Positions 23,607 through 31,574 of a stretch of DNA of 33,355 nt are shown here, piece after piece. Origin of the DNA: Oscillospiraceae bacterium (lineage in GTDB: Bacteria; Bacillota_A; Clostridia; Oscillospirales; CAG-272); the NCBI GenBank assembly GCA_015064195.1, contig SVSO01000004.1:1-33355 (forward strand). Reading direction: 5' to 3'. A program made the position numbers and the translations under genes. Within the stretch, counting starts at the first letter, position 1. Each line of letters opens with the position of its first letter. The notes beneath the pieces were generated by a model. It was not told the origin of the DNA. It made no database searches and saw only the letters and a list, made by a program, of their open reading frames with translations.

Positions 23607-24370
23607 TGCTGCTGTTTGATCTTGACGGCACACTGCTGACAAGCGATAAGACCATCTCCGCGGCCACACTGGATGCACTTGCCGGATGCCGGTCGCGGGG
23701 CATGAGGATCGGCGTATCAACCTCACGGGGGGAGAAAAACTGCATGGGATTTCTCCCGCAGCTGAGGCCGGATGTTGCGATCACGAGCGGCGGTGCGCTG
23801 ATGCACGTGGACGGGGAGATCGTACTGCGTGTGGAATTTTCGGAGGCGGAAACGGCGTCGATGATCCGGACGGCGCGGCAGATCTGCGGTGCGGACGTGG
23901 AGATCACCGTGGACACGCCGGATGCCCATTACTGGAATTACACTGTCGATCCACTGGCTTGGGACAAAAGCTGGGGCGGAAGCATTTTCACGGATTATTC
24001 TGATTTCACGCCGGCGGCGCTCAAGCTGTGCGTGCAGGTGTTTGATCCGGAGACGGCAAAGCGGCTGGCGGCGGCATTTCCCGACTGCGACTGCGCACGC
24101 TTTTCCGGCAGTGACTGGTACAAATTCACGAAAAGATCCGCCACCAAGGAGAATGCGATCCTGCGGCTGCGGGAGATCTGCGGCATTCGACCGGAGGAGA
24201 TCATCGCATTCGGCGACGATTTTTCCGACATCGGGATGCTGAAGCTGTGCGGTACGGGCGTCGCCATGGGCAATGCCATCGAAGCGGTCAAAGCGGCCGC
24301 CGATTGTGTGATCGGTGACAACGATCACGACGGCATCGCGGTTTATCTGCAGGAACAACTGCTGAAATAA
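23606..24370 (+). CDS. HAD-superfamily (Cof-type) sugar or nucleotide phosphatase
   Basis: Haloacid-dehalogenase-like phosphatase of 254 aa, type IIB cap. Motif I is FDLDGT (D5 nucleophile, D7), motif II the serine in VSTSRG, motif III the lysine in the segment after ATKENAI, motif IV GDDFSDIGM. The cap covers about residues 80-190. The ATG at 23606 shares a base with the nrdG stop (TAATG), with GGGA 6 nt upstream; a GTG at 23594, inside nrdG with GAGG 7 nt upstream, would add four residues and is a fair alternative. Position suggests cotranscription with nrdDG, ending at the terminator at 24375. A link with nucleotide phosphates is possible but these phosphatases are broad. Confidence 0.88.
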   Translation: MLLFDLDGTLLTSDKTISAATLDALAGCRSRGMRIGVSTSRGEKNCMGFLPQLRPDVAITSGGALMHVDGEIVLRVEFSEAETASMIRTARQICGADVEITVDTPDAHYWNYTVDPLAWDKSWGGSIFTDYSDFTPAALKLCVQVFDPETAKRLAAAFPDCDCARFSGSDWYKFTKRSATKENAILRLREICGIRPEEIIAFGDDFSDIGMLKLCGTGVAMGNAIEAVKAAADCVIGDNDHDGIAVYLQEQLLK

Positions 24371-24374
24371 AAGA

Positions 24375-24402
24375 AAAAAGCTCCGATGAATCGGAGCTTT
24401 TT
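24375..24402. terminator. bidirectional terminator between the nrd and rpmA operons
   Basis: A 12-bp stem (24375-24386 with 24391-24402) with loop TGAA; arms begin with five A and end with five T, serving both convergent operons. Confidence 0.93.
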
Positions 24403-24426
24403 CGATTAAAGTGATGGTGTGAGCAC

Positions 24427-24705
24427 TTATGCGCCATATACGCTGACGGACTTCTTGCCGCCTGCGATATGCTCGAACTTGACTCTACCGTCGATCAGAG
24501 CGAAGAGAGTGTCGTCCTTGCCGATGCCGACATTGTTGCCGGGATGAACAGCGGTGCCTCTCTGTCTGATGATGATATTGCCTGCCTTAACAGCCTGACC
24601 GTCAGCCTTCTTCACGCCGAGACGCTTGGATTCGCTGTCACGACCGTTCTTGGTGGAGCCGACGCCCTTCTTGTGAGCGAAAAACTGTAAGCTGAGCTTT
24701 AACAT
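24427..24705 (-). CDS. rpmA: 50S ribosomal protein L27, extended precursor
   Basis: Large-subunit protein bL27, 92 aa, whose N-terminus reaches toward the peptidyl transferase centre. It begins [14 protein letters not shown]: the first nine residues are the Firmicute extension that is cut off by the protease Prp after the LQFF motif, leaving [20 protein letters not shown] lies about 10 nt before the ATG. It is the last gene of rplU-prp-rpmA and ends before the shared terminator. Confidence 0.98.
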   Translation of the reverse strand: MLKLSLQFFAHKKGVGSTKNGRDSESKRLGVKKADGQAVKAGNIIIRQRGTAVHPGNNVGIGKDDTLFALIDGRVKFEHIAGGKKSVSVYGA

Positions 24706-24755
24706 TGCTTTGTTACCTCCGTTACTTAATGTTGGGATAGCCGATGGAAATACAG

Positions 24756-25112
24756 TCAGATCAGTTCCTCTACCACATCAACGTCAAGAAAATCATAATA
24801 ATCTTCCAGCATATCGTTGAGCTGGTAGTAATAAGCCTGGATAAGACCGCCGATGGCAAAGCGTTTGCACTCGTCCGCCTCAAAATCCTTGAGTGCGCCT
24901 CGTGCGACGACCTTGATGTCGGTGGTTTCTTCATCGATGGTGTAATCAACCTCGGAGGCGTATGCCACCTCAATGGTGTTGATTATGAGCATGGTCATGG
25001 CGGAGAGCGCCGCACAGAGAACGTCGTCGCCGGACTCGCCGTAACCGGTATGCCCCTGTTCGCTGAAGCCGTAAAATACGTTATCCCACTTGTAAAAAAC
25101 GATCTTTGTCAT
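24756..25112 (-). CDS. prp: ribosomal-processing cysteine protease Prp
   Basis: Small cysteine protease (118 aa, YsxB/DUF464 family) that removes the N-terminal extension of L27. The catalytic pair is H21 in GHTGYGESG and C33 in [10 protein letters not shown], with the 12-residue spacing seen in Staphylococcus aureus Prp (H22/C34). It sits between rplU and rpmA, the usual order. No ribosome site is apparent before the ATG at 25112, 9 nt after the rplU stop, so translation probably depends on ribosomes finishing rplU, keeping it low. Confidence 0.94.
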   Translation of the reverse strand: MTKIVFYKWDNVFYGFSEQGHTGYGESGDDVLCAALSAMTMLIINTIEVAYASEVDYTIDEETTDIKVVARGALKDFEADECKRFAIGGLIQAYYYQLNDMLEDYYDFLDVDVVEELI

Positions 25113-25121
25113 TTTGTCGGA

Positions 25122-25430
25122 TTAGCCGTTGATCTTCTCGATCTGAACCTTGGTGTAAGGCTGTCTGTGACCGATCTTCTTCTTGGAATCCTTCTTGGAC
25201 TTGTACTTCAGGATGTGGATCTTGGGGCCCTTGCCGTTCTTGACGACATTGGCAGTAACCGTTGCGCCTTCAACATAGGGAGCACCTGCTACGAACTTAT
25301 CCGTAGAGAGAGCGAGCACCTTGTCAAAAGTAACCTTTTCTCCGGCTTCTACATCGAGCTTTTCGATGAAGATAACATCGCCTTCGTTAACCTTGTACTG
25401 CTTTCCGCCTGTTACGATAACTGCAAACAC
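25122..25430 (-). CDS. rplU: 50S ribosomal protein L21
   Basis: Large-subunit protein bL21, 102 aa, with the family start [20 protein letters not shown] and the C-terminal [18 protein letters not shown] longer frame reaches 25466, but the GTG at 25430 has GAGG 8 nt upstream and gives exactly the conserved N-terminus, so it is the start. First gene of the operon, preceded by a strong promoter and a structured leader. Confidence 0.97.
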   Translation of the reverse strand: MFAVIVTGGKQYKVNEGDVIFIEKLDVEAGEKVTFDKVLALSTDKFVAGAPYVEGATVTANVVKNGKGPKIHILKYKSKKDSKKKIGHRQPYTKVQIEKING

Positions 25431-25532
25431 GAAAAGCACCTCACTTTCTGAATGGCATTTTGCCATGAACTCGCTGTTTGTGGTTTTCGCCCCGAAGCCG
25501 GCACGAAATTATCTGACCACATACAAGCGGCA
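25431..25532 (-). ncRNA. 5' leader of rplU, candidate L21 leader element
   Basis: About 100 nt lie between the predicted start near 25532 and the rplU GTG. The RNA can form a long-range stem GUGGU/ACCAC enclosing a GC-rich segment with CUUCGG, and a perfect hairpin AUGGCA-AAA-UGCCAU (25452-25466) just before the ribosome site. Firmicutes carry a conserved L21 leader in this place that is thought to mediate autogenous control; family membership here is inferred. Confidence 0.5.
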
Positions 25533-25538
25533 TTTTAT

Positions 25539-25567
25539 ATTATATCATAAGTTTGTGCGTTTGTCAA
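25539..25567 (-). promoter_or_regulatory. consensus promoter of rplU-prp-rpmA
   Basis: On the minus strand TTGACA (25562-25567) and TATAAT (25539-25544) are 17 bp apart, a full consensus suited to a ribosomal operon. Confidence 0.92.
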
Positions 25568-25601
25568 GGGATAATCTGCATTTTTTCGGCATACATCCGA
25601 C

Positions 25602-25631
25602 AAAAAAACGCCGCGGGTGCGGCGTTTTTTT
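25602..25631. terminator. terminator after the BlaR1-like gene
   Basis: Stem of 13-14 bp: seven A plus CGCCGC (25602-25614) pairs with GCGGCG plus seven T (25619-25631), loop GGGT. On the minus strand it insulates rplU from the upstream regulator operon. Confidence 0.94.
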
Positions 25632-25633
25632 GC

Positions 25634-28105
25634 TTAGCTGATGCGATCGGTAAACGAAGTGAGATTCGGGAACTGCTCCTGCACGGCGGCATCGAACAGC
25701 TCGGCGGAATCGAGCAGTCTTGCGGGAAGTCCGCCTACTCGGGAGGAAGCGCTCTGGAACTGGGTGATATATGCGCCCGCTTCGGTCTTGCCGACGAGCG
25801 CCGCCTTGTTCAGCGCGATCGTTGCATTGGCGGTGAAGATGCGGATCTTGTCTTCCTTGGCCGTATCGTCATTCAGTCTCCACAGACCGGTGTAGCTGTT
25901 GAAGGAGTAGCTCTTTTCGATCAGCGCGCCGGCTTCTGCGTCATGAGCCTCCACGCTCTGCACAAATGCGTCGAAATCCGCATCGTTCAGATACTGGGGG
26001 ATCACATCCAGCTCCTTGCCGTTGATGGTGTAGCGGATGTAAGCTGCATTCTGCAGTGCGCCGCCCGCATCGGCCTTGCGAAGGAGCTTTGTCATCTCAT
26101 CGTCGTATTCCGCTTTGATGGAGCGGATGCCAGAGAGATGAGCGGTGGTCAGGGGCAGGGATTCCATATCCCGGCTGCTCATGATGAAATATTCGCGCAG
26201 GGCGAAGGTGAGGGATTCGTTGTCAAGCTCCGCGACTTCCGCGCCGTCTGCGGGGCGTGCATACTCGTAGATCTCCGGTTCGATGATATACGCATCGAAG
26301 GCATCCAGCGGAACGATCTCATACATGGGCGCATTTTCGTATGTAACCTTCACGGTCTCCGGGAAGTCATAGCCCACCGGGGTCAGACCCACGAATTCGA
26401 TCTCGGTCAGGTTGGAAAAATAGGCGAGAGAGGAGCAGTCGAACAGGTCGGACTCCAGCTCCCACGGATCAATAAGGCCCGCGCGGTCGAGGATCTGATA
26501 GATCGCATTGCGCTCGCGTTCGGTTGCAAAGATATCGAAAAGATAGATCGGTTCGCCGTTCTCAAGCTCGGGGAAGGTCAGGAGCATTTCACGGTATGCG
26601 CGCTCGGTCAGCTCGGGATCGTTCGGATCTTTTTTCTGATAGAACGCCAGAATTTTCTGAACATCAACGCACGTTGCCACCTTGCCTGCTGCAAGATAAG
26701 CGGAATTGGCACTGTCGGTGTAATCCTGTACCGCCGGAAGGATCACGCTCTCGTAATAGTTTGCGTGGACCTTCAGGGGGAGTGCCTGCGCGTTGTTGGT
26801 GCCGTATTCGTCGCCGTTTACATCGAAGCCGACGAGAATGTGATTCTCATAGGCATCCTGACGCTTGATGGTCAGCGAGGTGATGCCGTCCAGCATTTCC
26901 GGTGTGATGAAATCATCGTTTGACAGGCCGTAGTGCGCACGCACCATCTGCTCCATGGGCGGCGTCAGATCGATGGCGGCACTGAGCGAACCGGGGGTGA
27001 TGCCGGAGCAGGAGGAGAGGGCAAGCACATTGGCGGCGGCGCAGATGAGGGTAAATGCGCCGGTGATTACGTTTGCAAGGCGGTCTTTTCGGAAGTTCTT
27101 CATATTCGCAAATCTCCTTTTCAAGAATGCGGCACCGGAGGGCTGACTGATAAACAGTCCGCCGCCGAGTCCGCTCTGGCCGACAAGTCGGCTGTTCTCG
27201 GAAAAGCGTTCCGCGAAATCCAGAATTGTGCGCATATAAAGGCCGCTGATCTCTCTGCCGTATGCATCGATAACGCTGTAGTCGCAGGCAAGCTCGCAGT
27301 CGTCAAAGAGTGCTCGCTTGACCTTCCGCGCTGTGGGATTGAGCCAGTGAACTGCCGTGGCAAACAGGCAAAACAGCTTGATTGCGATGTCACAGCGCTT
27401 GATGTGGGTCAGCTCATGCATGAGCACACAGGAAAGCTCCTTGTCGGACATGGCAAAACAGCCCGGTTCAAGGTAGAGCGCAGGGCGCATCAGGCCGCAT
27501 ACACAGGGGGAGCAGAGGCAGTCGAGATCGAACACGCGAAGCTCCACCCGCCGCCGAAGACCGATGGTCCTGCGGCATTCCGCCAGCAGTCGGAGCAGTC
27601 GTTCATCGGTGCAGTGAGAGGAATTGACCCGCATGATATACCGGGTATTGACATAGGTCATCATGGAGCTTGTGAAGTGGAACACTGCACCGGACAGCCA
27701 CAGGATGAACGCCACCGCCGCGATGGTGTCGGCGTAATGGCCGATCGTAGCCAGTCCACGGCGGATACGGGCTTCCATGGGCGGCTGATGCTCGAATTCC
27801 ATCACCATCGTCTGCGGCGAATCTCCGCGGTAGATGGCCTCAGCCCGTGCGATCTCGCTGAAATCGCCGGTGTAGACCGCCTCGGAATGCTCCGGTGCTG
27901 TCCCGGCCGGTATGGGTGCGGGCATGGCAATGGACGGAACATCAAACTTCAGCGGGATGATGGAAATGAGCAGAATGAGCACCCAGAAGGGATACATCAT
28001 ACCCTCACGTCCGCGAAGAAGTGTCCTGCGGAGAAGAAATGCCGCTCCGCTGATGAGAGAGAACATGACAGTCAACACAAGGAGGCTTAATACAAAGCTG
28101 AACAT
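25634..28105 (-). CDS. BlaR1/MecR1-like M56 membrane metalloprotease with non-penicillin-binding sensor domain
   Basis: Membrane protease of 823 aa. Residues 1-370 are the M56 module: hydrophobic segments near 3-25, 36-52, 122-145 and 346-365, zinc motif HELTH (230-234) and the third-ligand region ELACD (271-275). On sensing a signal it is expected to become active and lead to cleavage of the partner repressor encoded just upstream. The extracellular part (about 366-823) has no SxxK or KTG motif, so it is not a beta-lactam sensor. It instead holds two similar segments, 382-414 and 633-664, of the form hydrophobic helix then LxGIxSLxIK, resembling leucine-rich-repeat caps. The ATG at 28105 has only a weak ribosome site (AAAGGCGG). 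It follows the repressor by 15 nt. The signal is unknown. Confidence 0.85.
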   Translation of the reverse strand: MFSFVLSLLVLTVMFSLISGAAFLLRRTLLRGREGMMYPFWVLILLISIIPLKFDVPSIAMPAPIPAGTAPEHSEAVYTGDFSEIARAEAIYRGDSPQTMVMEFEHQPPMEARIRRGLATIGHYADTIAAVAFILWLSGAVFHFTSSMMTYVNTRYIMRVNSSHCTDERLLRLLAECRRTIGLRRRVELRVFDLDCLCSPCVCGLMRPALYLEPGCFAMSDKELSCVLMHELTHIKRCDIAIKLFCLFATAVHWLNPTARKVKRALFDDCELACDYSVIDAYGREISGLYMRTILDFAERFSENSRLVGQSGLGGGLFISQPSGAAFLKRRFANMKNFRKDRLANVITGAFTLICAAANVLALSSCSGITPGSLSAAIDLTPPMEQMVRAHYGLSNDDFITPEMLDGITSLTIKRQDAYENHILVGFDVNGDEYGTNNAQALPLKVHANYYESVILPAVQDYTDSANSAYLAAGKVATCVDVQKILAFYQKKDPNDPELTERAYREMLLTFPELENGEPIYLFDIFATERERNAIYQILDRAGLIDPWELESDLFDCSSLAYFSNLTEIEFVGLTPVGYDFPETVKVTYENAPMYEIVPLDAFDAYIIEPEIYEYARPADGAEVAELDNESLTFALREYFIMSSRDMESLPLTTAHLSGIRSIKAEYDDEMTKLLRKADAGGALQNAAYIRYTINGKELDVIPQYLNDADFDAFVQSVEAHDAEAGALIEKSYSFNSYTGLWRLNDDTAKEDKIRIFTANATIALNKAALVGKTEAGAYITQFQSASSRVGGLPARLLDSAELFDAAVQEQFPNLTSFTDRIS

Positions 28106-28120
28106 TGTGCTGCACCGCCT

Positions 28121-28528
28121 TTATTTGTCTGCGTTTTCAATCTCCCGGCGCAGCTCTGCGATATCATTCTCGGAGAGAATTCCGTCGCTGTACAGTGCGG
28201 AGATCAATCCCTTGGTGTTGTTCTTGTAGACGGTGGCAACAAAATCAGCCGCCGCTTTGCGCTTGTATTCGTTCTCATCGGCAAGGACGATGGCACAGTT
28301 GGCGCGTCCGTGCTTTTCGAGGCGGATGAAGCCCTTGTTCTGGAGGCGGGAGATGAGGGTCAGCACCGTTGTCAGTGCGAGATGACCGATCTGCTCGGGA
28401 TAGGTGTTGATGATGGCACCGGCATGAATATCCTTGACGCCGTTCTTTTCCATATCCCAGATGAGCTGCATGACCTGCAATTCGGATTCGGGAAGCTTTG
28501 TGAAGTTTTTCTTGTTGTTTCTTAACAT
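28121..28528 (-). CDS. BlaI/MecI-family repressor
   Basis: Winged-helix repressor of 135 aa. Residues 10-80 carry the family fold (LPESELQVMQLIWDMEKNGV, then LTTVLTLISRLQNKGFIRLEK and the wing), the C-terminal part is the dimerisation helices. BlaI proteins bind a dyad at their own promoter and are cleaved after activation of the M56 partner. GGAGA lies 7 nt before the ATG. A consensus promoter with an inverted repeat over the -10 box lies upstream, fitting autorepression. No beta-lactamase or penicillin-binding-protein gene is nearby. Confidence 0.92.
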   Translation of the reverse strand: MLRNNKKNFTKLPESELQVMQLIWDMEKNGVKDIHAGAIINTYPEQIGHLALTTVLTLISRLQNKGFIRLEKHGRANCAIVLADENEYKRKAAADFVATVYKNNTKGLISALYSDGILSENDIAELRREIENADK

Positions 28529-28543
28529 TTTACTATCTCCATT

Positions 28544-28572
28544 CCTTATCGGCCGGCTTTGCCCGGATAAGG
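28544..28572 (-). other. hairpin in the leader of the BlaI-type gene
   Basis: CCTTATC (28544-28550) and GATAAGG (28566-28572) can pair, with an inner GGC/GCC stem around a TTT loop. The structure ends a few nt before the ribosome site GGAGA, and CTCC just 5' of the stem could compete for it. Confidence 0.4.
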
Positions 28573-28607
28573 AGACGGGCAGGCCTGGCCATGAATTTAG
28601 TTTACAC

Positions 28608-28640
28608 TATCATTATACATGATAACACTACGATTGTCAA
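28608..28640 (-). promoter_or_regulatory. consensus promoter and operator of the BlaI/BlaR1-type operon
   Basis: On the minus strand TTGACA (28635-28640) and TATAAT (28612-28617) are 17 bp apart. TATCAT (28608-28613) and ATGATA (28619-28624), separated by 5 bp, form an inverted repeat over the -10 box, with ACAC on the outer side of each plus-strand arm; a likely repressor site. Confidence 0.8.
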
Positions 28641-28671
28641 GTACTTTTGAGAAAAATTATCCAAAAAAATT

Positions 28672-30186
28672 TTATTCCAGCAGACCGTACTTCTCCGCAA
28701 TGGCCACGGCATCGCTGGCACGGCTGGATGCACCGCGCAGAATCCGGTAGGTGCGCGTATGACCGGCAAGTTCCGCCGCCAGCAGATCGACCATCCCTCC
28801 GCCCGGCGCACGAAGCTCCTGCGCACGTTCGCACAGCTCGTGCAGATGGGTGGAGAAGATGCACATACATCCGGCGGCGGACAGCTTTCTCAGGCATCCT
28901 TCCGCCAGAACCATGGCATCCGATGCGCCGGTGGAGGAGAATACCTCATCCATCAGCACCAGCGTGGTGGAACCGCATTTTGCAAGCAGCCGTGACAGCT
29001 CGGCGCATTCTTCCTCCAGCCGTCCGGAACGCGCGCCGGAGGTGTAATTTTTCGGGAACATACTGAGAATGCGGGTGCAGATGGGAAGCTCGGCAGAGTC
29101 GGCGGCAACGGGAAGTCCCAGCTGCATCATGGCCTGCGCATAGGCGATGGCGCGGACATAGACGGTCTTGCCGCCGGAATTCGGGCCGGTGAGGATGAAG
29201 ATCCGTCCGTTTTCATCGAACACCGCGTCATTTTTTACGATATGCTCCTCGCGCAGTGCCAGCTCCGGGTTGCACAGTCCGGCAAGCCGGTATGCGCCGC
29301 TTGTGACAGTCGGTGTCCGCAGTGTGACACCGCGCTCGCGGAGCCGCATGAGAAACCGTCCGGCCGCCAGCAGAAATTCCGCCTGCGGACGAAGCCCGGA
29401 AAAAGCCTCCATGCGTTCATAGAAGAAATCGCGGATCTTCAAGTGCGCACGCTTGAGCGCGGCGGTGCAGATCGTTTCCAGCGTGCCGTTCACCGCATCG
29501 GTGATCCGCAGGCGATCCTCGTAATTGAGGGATTTTTTGAAGGGTACAAGGGGCGCGATGCAGTGGAAGGCATCCTCGTCAAAGTCCAGCCGGAGCAGGC
29601 GGTCAACGAAATTGCCGGATTTGTACACCTCCGTGTTGAGGGACACGATCCCCGCTTCCACCGGCTGAAGATGGGCGCCGAGATTGATGCCGATGGTGAC
29701 GCTTTTCATATGCACCACATCGTGCTCAAGCTTTGCAAGATTGTCGCGGAGGGCGAGAAATTCAGGATCAGCGGCCTCTGTCCTCACATGATCGGCGAGA
29801 CGGGCGATGGCGGCGCTCCGGTCGGTGTCGATGCCGTCGAACAGCTCGGACAGGCGGGTGATGAAGTCCACGTAAAAGCCCGCATCGACTAACCGCAGAT
29901 ATTTGTGCTCATCCATGATGACACCGGCGGCTTTTTCCCGCATATCCTCGTAATCCCGCAGGCCTTCCGCCAGAAATTCCAGCGCGCGGTACAGCCGTTC
30001 ATCCGCCATCAGCAGATCAAACAGCTCGCCTCTCATACGAAGCGTGTCCGGATCGGTGCTGAAAAATGAGGCGGCTTCGGGGCAGATGAGGGAATTCAGG
30101 GAAAGCTCGTCGCAGAGCGCGGCGAAATCCCGGTCAAGGGGAAGCGTCCGGTCCTCGGGATTATGATAGATCAGATCAATAGCCAT
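28672..30186 (-). CDS. MutS-like ATPase lacking the mismatch-recognition domains
   Basis: Protein of 504 aa with the MutS-family core and ATPase only. Residues 1-290 correspond to the helical lever/core; Walker A is GPNSGGKT (334-341), Walker B LVLMDE (409-414), the switch STHLHEL lies near 445-451. It lacks the N-terminal mismatch-binding domain with its Phe-x-Glu motif, and the C-terminal Smr nuclease of MutS2, so it is neither canonical MutS1 nor MutS2 but one of the short MutS-like clades of unknown role. The ATG at 30186 lies inside the end of the preceding membrane-protein gene (11-nt overlap), so the two are coupled. No terminator follows; the BlaI promoter begins 32 nt downstream. Confidence 0.88.
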   Translation of the reverse strand: MAIDLIYHNPEDRTLPLDRDFAALCDELSLNSLICPEAASFFSTDPDTLRMRGELFDLLMADERLYRALEFLAEGLRDYEDMREKAAGVIMDEHKYLRLVDAGFYVDFITRLSELFDGIDTDRSAAIARLADHVRTEAADPEFLALRDNLAKLEHDVVHMKSVTIGINLGAHLQPVEAGIVSLNTEVYKSGNFVDRLLRLDFDEDAFHCIAPLVPFKKSLNYEDRLRITDAVNGTLETICTAALKRAHLKIRDFFYERMEAFSGLRPQAEFLLAAGRFLMRLRERGVTLRTPTVTSGAYRLAGLCNPELALREEHIVKNDAVFDENGRIFILTGPNSGGKTVYVRAIAYAQAMMQLGLPVAADSAELPICTRILSMFPKNYTSGARSGRLEEECAELSRLLAKCGSTTLVLMDEVFSSTGASDAMVLAEGCLRKLSAAGCMCIFSTHLHELCERAQELRAPGGGMVDLLAAELAGHTRTYRILRGASSRASDAVAIAEKYGLLE

Positions 30187-30547
30187 AAATCAGCCTCCAT
30201 TCGAGCAGCAGATTGAGCAGAGTTCCACGGCTGGCAAGGCCGATGAAAAATGCGGTGATATGGACGATCACATGAAGGGCGATGAAGGTTTTCTTCGCAT
30301 AGCCGTAGGATGCCCACACGGGATACCACTGGGACAGCACCAATGCGGAGAAAACCGTAACCGGAATGGTCAGCGCGAAATAGGTGATGCCCGGCACAAA
30401 GGCGATGACCTGCCAGCCGATCCAGTACGGCACCATGGGCAGGATGAGTTTCCTGCGCGGCACCCACAGATAATGGGGCTGAGCCAGCGAAGCGCGGACG
30501 AAGGCTTTGATGGGATCCTTTTTTCGTCGGTTGGGTTTGTATGCCAT
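30176..30547 (-). CDS. small membrane protein of unknown function
   Basis: Protein of 123 aa with a basic N-terminus (KPNRRKKDP) and about three hydrophobic segments (near 34-55, 58-76 and 88-106), ending LLEWRLIYGY. The segment LVLSQWYPVWASYGYAKKTF between the last two is likely a loop. I recognise no family. GGAG lies 8 nt before the ATG and is located within the end of the AraC gene, whose stop is 3 nt away; the 3' end overlaps the MutS-like gene by 11 nt. The tight packing argues that the three are one transcription unit. Confidence 0.75.
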   Translation of the reverse strand: MAYKPNRRKKDPIKAFVRASLAQPHYLWVPRRKLILPMVPYWIGWQVIAFVPGITYFALTIPVTVFSALVLSQWYPVWASYGYAKKTFIALHVIVHITAFFIGLASRGTLLNLLLEWRLIYGY

Positions 30548-30550
30548 GGC

Positions 30551-31420
30551 TCACTCCTTCCGGAAAACCGCAGGGGAAACGCCGATGTTCTGCTTGAATA
30601 CCCGGGAAAAAAGGGAGAGGTCGCCGAATCCCACCGCATCGGCGATGGCGGCGATGGACAGATCGGTATTTTTGAGCAGCTCCATGGCCTTCGCCACGCG
30701 GAATTTGCGCACATATTCCACCGGTGTCATGGACATGACGGATTTGAACTGTTTGGCGAGATAGTCGGCGGATAGCCCGGCGGCCTCTGCCATATCGTCT
30801 GCACAGATGTCATCCCGGTAGCGATCCTCCACGAACTGCAGAACCTTGTAGATATAGCCGCAGTAGCCGCGATGGTCACTGCCGTTCTTTGTGTCCGCCC
30901 CTTCCTCCGCGTTGGAAATCAGACGGGAATAAAAGATGAGAAAGCTGATGAGCAGGCCCTTGAGATTCAGCTCCCAACCGGTTTTTTTCTGCTTGCGCTC
31001 ATCGATCATGCGCATAAGAAGATCCACCAGCTCCTGCCGCTCCTGAAGTCCTACCCGAATGATAGGCAGCTGGTCGCGGCGGCGATCACGGTTCCAGTCG
31101 ATGCCGGGCAGACGGAGAATCTCCTCCCGGATGCCGGGCAGATCCTCGAGATAGAACAGCACATTGAAAATGCTGGTGTGGTAGGCGCTGTTGTAGGAGT
31201 GGATATCGCCGGGGAAAATGGCGAAAAGATCACCGCCGGTCAAAACCGAGGTCTTGCCATTGTAGGAATGGAGCGAAAAGCCCTTTTCCACATAGACAAA
31301 TTCAAAAAAACCGTGGGTGTGCTGCCACACCTTGCCGTGATGCTGGCTGTTGTGGACGGTAATGCGCACCGTATTCGGCTCCAGATACATTTCATCGGTC
31401 ATGATTTCGATCTCAGGCAT
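30551..31420 (-). CDS. AraC-family transcriptional regulator (rhamnosidase locus)
   Basis: AraC/XylS regulator of 289 aa. The cupin part has HTHGFFEFVYVEKGFSLHSY and GDLFAIFPGDIHSY, close to RhaS/RhaR-like sensors of Firmicutes. The C-terminal 100 residues hold two helix-turn-helix motifs (ADDMAEAAGLSADYLAKQF and IAAIADAVGFGDLSLFSRVF) and the closing VSPAVFRK. GGAGA lies about 5 nt before the ATG. It is divergent from the GH78-type gene and likely controls it, and is also the first gene of the unit that contains the membrane protein and MutS-like ATPase. Confidence 0.9.
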   Translation of the reverse strand: MPEIEIMTDEMYLEPNTVRITVHNSQHHGKVWQHTHGFFEFVYVEKGFSLHSYNGKTSVLTGGDLFAIFPGDIHSYNSAYHTSIFNVLFYLEDLPGIREEILRLPGIDWNRDRRRDQLPIIRVGLQERQELVDLLMRMIDERKQKKTGWELNLKGLLISFLIFYSRLISNAEEGADTKNGSDHRGYCGYIYKVLQFVEDRYRDDICADDMAEAAGLSADYLAKQFKSVMSMTPVEYVRKFRVAKAMELLKNTDLSIAAIADAVGFGDLSLFSRVFKQNIGVSPAVFRKE

Positions 31421-31452
31421 AAAAATCTCCCCGCTTGTGATACTCTACCTCT

Positions 31453-31481
31453 ATTATACATGATACGGGAAATTTTTGCAA
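31453..31481 (-). promoter_or_regulatory. promoter of the AraC/membrane/MutS-like operon
   Basis: On the minus strand TTGCAA (31476-31481) and TATAAT (31453-31458) are 17 bp apart. No further promoter is evident in the three-gene unit. Confidence 0.82.
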
Positions 31482-31486
31482 TTATT

Positions 31487-31504
31487 TTTTGAAAATTTTC
31501 AAAA
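31487..31504. repeat. perfect 18-bp palindrome between divergent promoters
   Basis: TTTTGAAAATTTTCAAAA is self-complementary over 18 bp. It lies 5 bp beyond the AraC-gene -35 and 4 bp before the GH78-gene -35, the position of a shared regulator or activator site. Confidence 0.65.
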
Positions 31505-31508
31505 CATC

Positions 31509-31537
31509 TTGCAATTTATGAAACGGTGTGATATGAT
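31509..31537 (+). promoter_or_regulatory. promoter of the GH78-type gene
   Basis: TTGCAA (31509-31514) and TATGAT (31532-31537) are 17 bp apart. The leader to the ATG at 31575 is about 30 nt, with AAAGGA 10 nt before it. Confidence 0.78.
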
Positions 31538-31574
31538 AATGTTGCATTAAATTTGTTGAAAGGACAGCTTTATC

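Noticed and set aside
25553..26923. 456-codon plus-strand open frame
   Set aside because: Antisense to the M56 protease gene and running through the terminator and rplU promoter.
25634..28528. Beta-lactam resistance module
   Set aside because: The sensor lacks penicillin-binding motifs and no beta-lactamase or PBP2a gene is near, so a resistance role is not supported.
28555..28605. GC-rich palindromes (AGGCCT, GGCCGG) considered as an attachment site or repeat element
   Set aside because: Only one copy and no integrase or direct-repeat flanks; better explained as leader structure.
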